A stretch of DNA of 64,000 bases from Gonapodya sp. JEL0774. Its lineage: Eukaryota; Monoblepharomycota; Monoblepharidomycetes; Monoblepharidales; Gonapodyaceae. Shown here piece after piece: positions 62,850-64,000 of this stretch. The notes below the pieces were generated by a model, which saw nothing but the letters and a program-made list of their open reading frames with translations, had not been told where the DNA came from and made no database searches. A program made the translations under genes and the position numbers. Numbering within the stretch: position 1 is the first letter of the stretch; each line of letters opens with the position of its first letter. The DNA is taken from contig JADIIX010000064.1 of the NCBI GenBank assembly GCA_027604505.1, positions 62,001 through 126,000 on the forward strand. The letters run 5' to 3'.

Positions 62850-64000
62850 TCACAGTCTCCCCTCCGCGGGGACCCACGCCTCCGGCGCCACCGACGCCGC
62901 CAAGTTGCACTGGTGCATGATGCGGAGATCTTCTGGCGCATCGAAGGACAGATCGGATGTGACCGAGTGCCACATGGTCTGGTTTGGACGAGACATGGAA
63001 CGCCAAACAAAAGTGGGCCCCCGTGGAGAGAGAGCGGGTTGGAAAGTCGGAATCCCAAAATATGTACATAACGAGACGGGCGATGGAATCACGGGATATA
63101 TGCATGGGTTGTGGTGTGAGTGAGTAGGCCGCCACATCACACCAGACCACGGTGCCGAACCCCCCCCCCCCCGCCCTTCCTACCCACCCAATTATCCCAC
63201 ACCAGCACGTCCCCCTTCCTAGCCCTGACCGCCAAGACAAACTCCTTCGCGATAGCCGGTCTCATGATCTCCTCTGCCCTTTTCCGCACGGCCACGAGGT
63301 CGTCCAAGACCGTCACGGACCCGTCGGGTTCGGTCGTGTGAAAGGCCCGCAGGCAAATGCCGTGGAGTTGCAGGGACGGACGGTGTGTGAGAGGGTTGGA
63401 CCAGACCTGGGGTTCGGGGGGTAACCGGTGAGTGGTATCTTGGCTTGATGCACCACGAAACACAGCCCCATCGGCCCCCGCCCCCTCGCCCCACCCACCA
63501 AGGGCAAGACCAAGCACTTGCTCTCCTCCCACTCGGGCAACTCCTCGTACGGGGTTTCCTTCCCCTCGCTCACCAGCACCAACCCGTGTGATTTGGCGCG
63601 GCAGTTTTCCACCCACTGGTAGGCGTGCGGGGGGTCTTTTGTGATCGCGGGGGCACGGGAGGTTTTGGGTTTGGTTTGGTTTGGTTTGGTTTGATTTGGT
63701 TGGGTTTGGTGGGTGGATTGTGGAACAAGAGGGCGGCGAGGTGAGTTGAGATGTGGAGACACCACACCGACACCGCGGGTCGCGTCGCGCCAAGGGTCAG
63801 GGTCACCCACACGCCACTTTTGTCCGCAACGCCCAGGCTTTGAGGTGGTCTGGGAGGATGGAGAATGCGGTGTATCCACTGACGACTGGGGTGGGGTATG
63901 GTGAGGTGGGTGCGTGTGAGGGGGAAGGGGGAGGAGGACACATGGTGAGGTGGGTGAGCGGGGAATGCGGAAACGGGGATGCGACAGGGGAGGTCACGGT
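62850..64000 (-). CDS. TauD/TfdA-like Fe(II)/2-oxoglutarate dioxygenase, partial
   Basis: C-terminal part of a dioxygenase whose N-terminus, including the usual first HxD iron motif, lies beyond the right edge. Visible parts: VVSGYTAFSILPDHLKAW (about 63890-63840, the GDTAF-like block), KETPYEELPEWEESK (about 63560), PLTHRPSLQLHG, RAFHTTEPDGSVTVLDD, and ARKGDVLVWDNW (about 63200, the GD-L-WDN motif). The last exon (62978-62850) reads TMWHSVTSDLSFDAPEDLRIMHQ with the distal iron His and the 2-oxoglutarate-binding Arg. It ends VPAEGRL. Substrate unknown; related enzymes act on taurine, sulfonates, carnitine precursors or herbicide-like acids. Introns of about 50-210 bp interrupt it. Confidence 0.75.
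63661..63712. repeat. (TTTGG)n short tandem repeat
   Basis: Imperfect TTTGG repeat units in an intron of the dioxygenase gene. On the coding strand it is an AAACC-type repeat near the acceptor side. Confidence 0.75.

Overview
The window reads as nuclear DNA of a zoosporic true fungus, most likely a chytrid. Genes are densely packed, with many short GT-AG introns, mostly 60-80 bp. Gene content combines fungal markers (a TOK-type two-pore K+ channel, an Nma111-type nuclear serine protease, an Aah1-type adenine deaminase) with a flagellum/cilium gene (enkurin), which flagellate-less fungi lack. All exon models were built by hand from splice signals, reading phase and family conservation. Where exon coordinates are given, the summed coding length is a multiple of three.

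Layout: 1-4.9 kb and 26.0-32.0 kb hold two paralogous multi-pass membrane proteins (TmcB/TmcC-like by my reading), both on the minus strand. The copy at the left edge meets a stop early. From 5.2 to 16.7 kb come an adenine deaminase, an unrecognised membrane protein, a YbjQ/DUF74 protein, a 14-exon ACSF3-like malonyl/acyl-CoA synthetase and a small disordered protein. From 16.9 to 21.7 kb lie two CAP/PR-1 secreted protein genes; the second is a fusion of two complete CAP units. A RECQ1-type helicase fills 22.6-25.7 kb.

32.4-45.8 kb is a housekeeping block: long-form tRNase Z, TOK K+ channel, HAD_SAK-like protein, ATP11 F1-ATPase assembly factor and CDC48. 47.0-58.1 kb holds a DUF4336 protein, a Sec14-like lipid transfer protein, enkurin, the TRAPP subunit BET3, Nma111 and a HIT-domain protein. 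58.5-64 kb holds an ECH1-like dienoyl-CoA isomerase ending in AKL, a FabI-type enoyl-ACP reductase, a DUF1349/Ree1-like protein and a TauD-like dioxygenase cut by the right edge.

The most unusual theme is gene architecture. I find 6-nt internal microexons in two unrelated genes (ACSF3-like and HIT). An 11-nt microexon is repeated in all three CAP units, whose seven internal exons are identical in length. CDC48 ends in a 4-nt terminal coding exon. Introns of 32 and 41 bp are inferred in enkurin and ATP11. Other points of interest are intron-bearing members of mainly bacterial families (FabI, YbjQ) and a RecQ helicase with a changed aromatic-rich loop. Functionally, the ACSF3-like synthetase and FabI could both serve a type II (mitochondrial) fatty-acid pathway, while the isomerase is peroxisomal; that link is inference.
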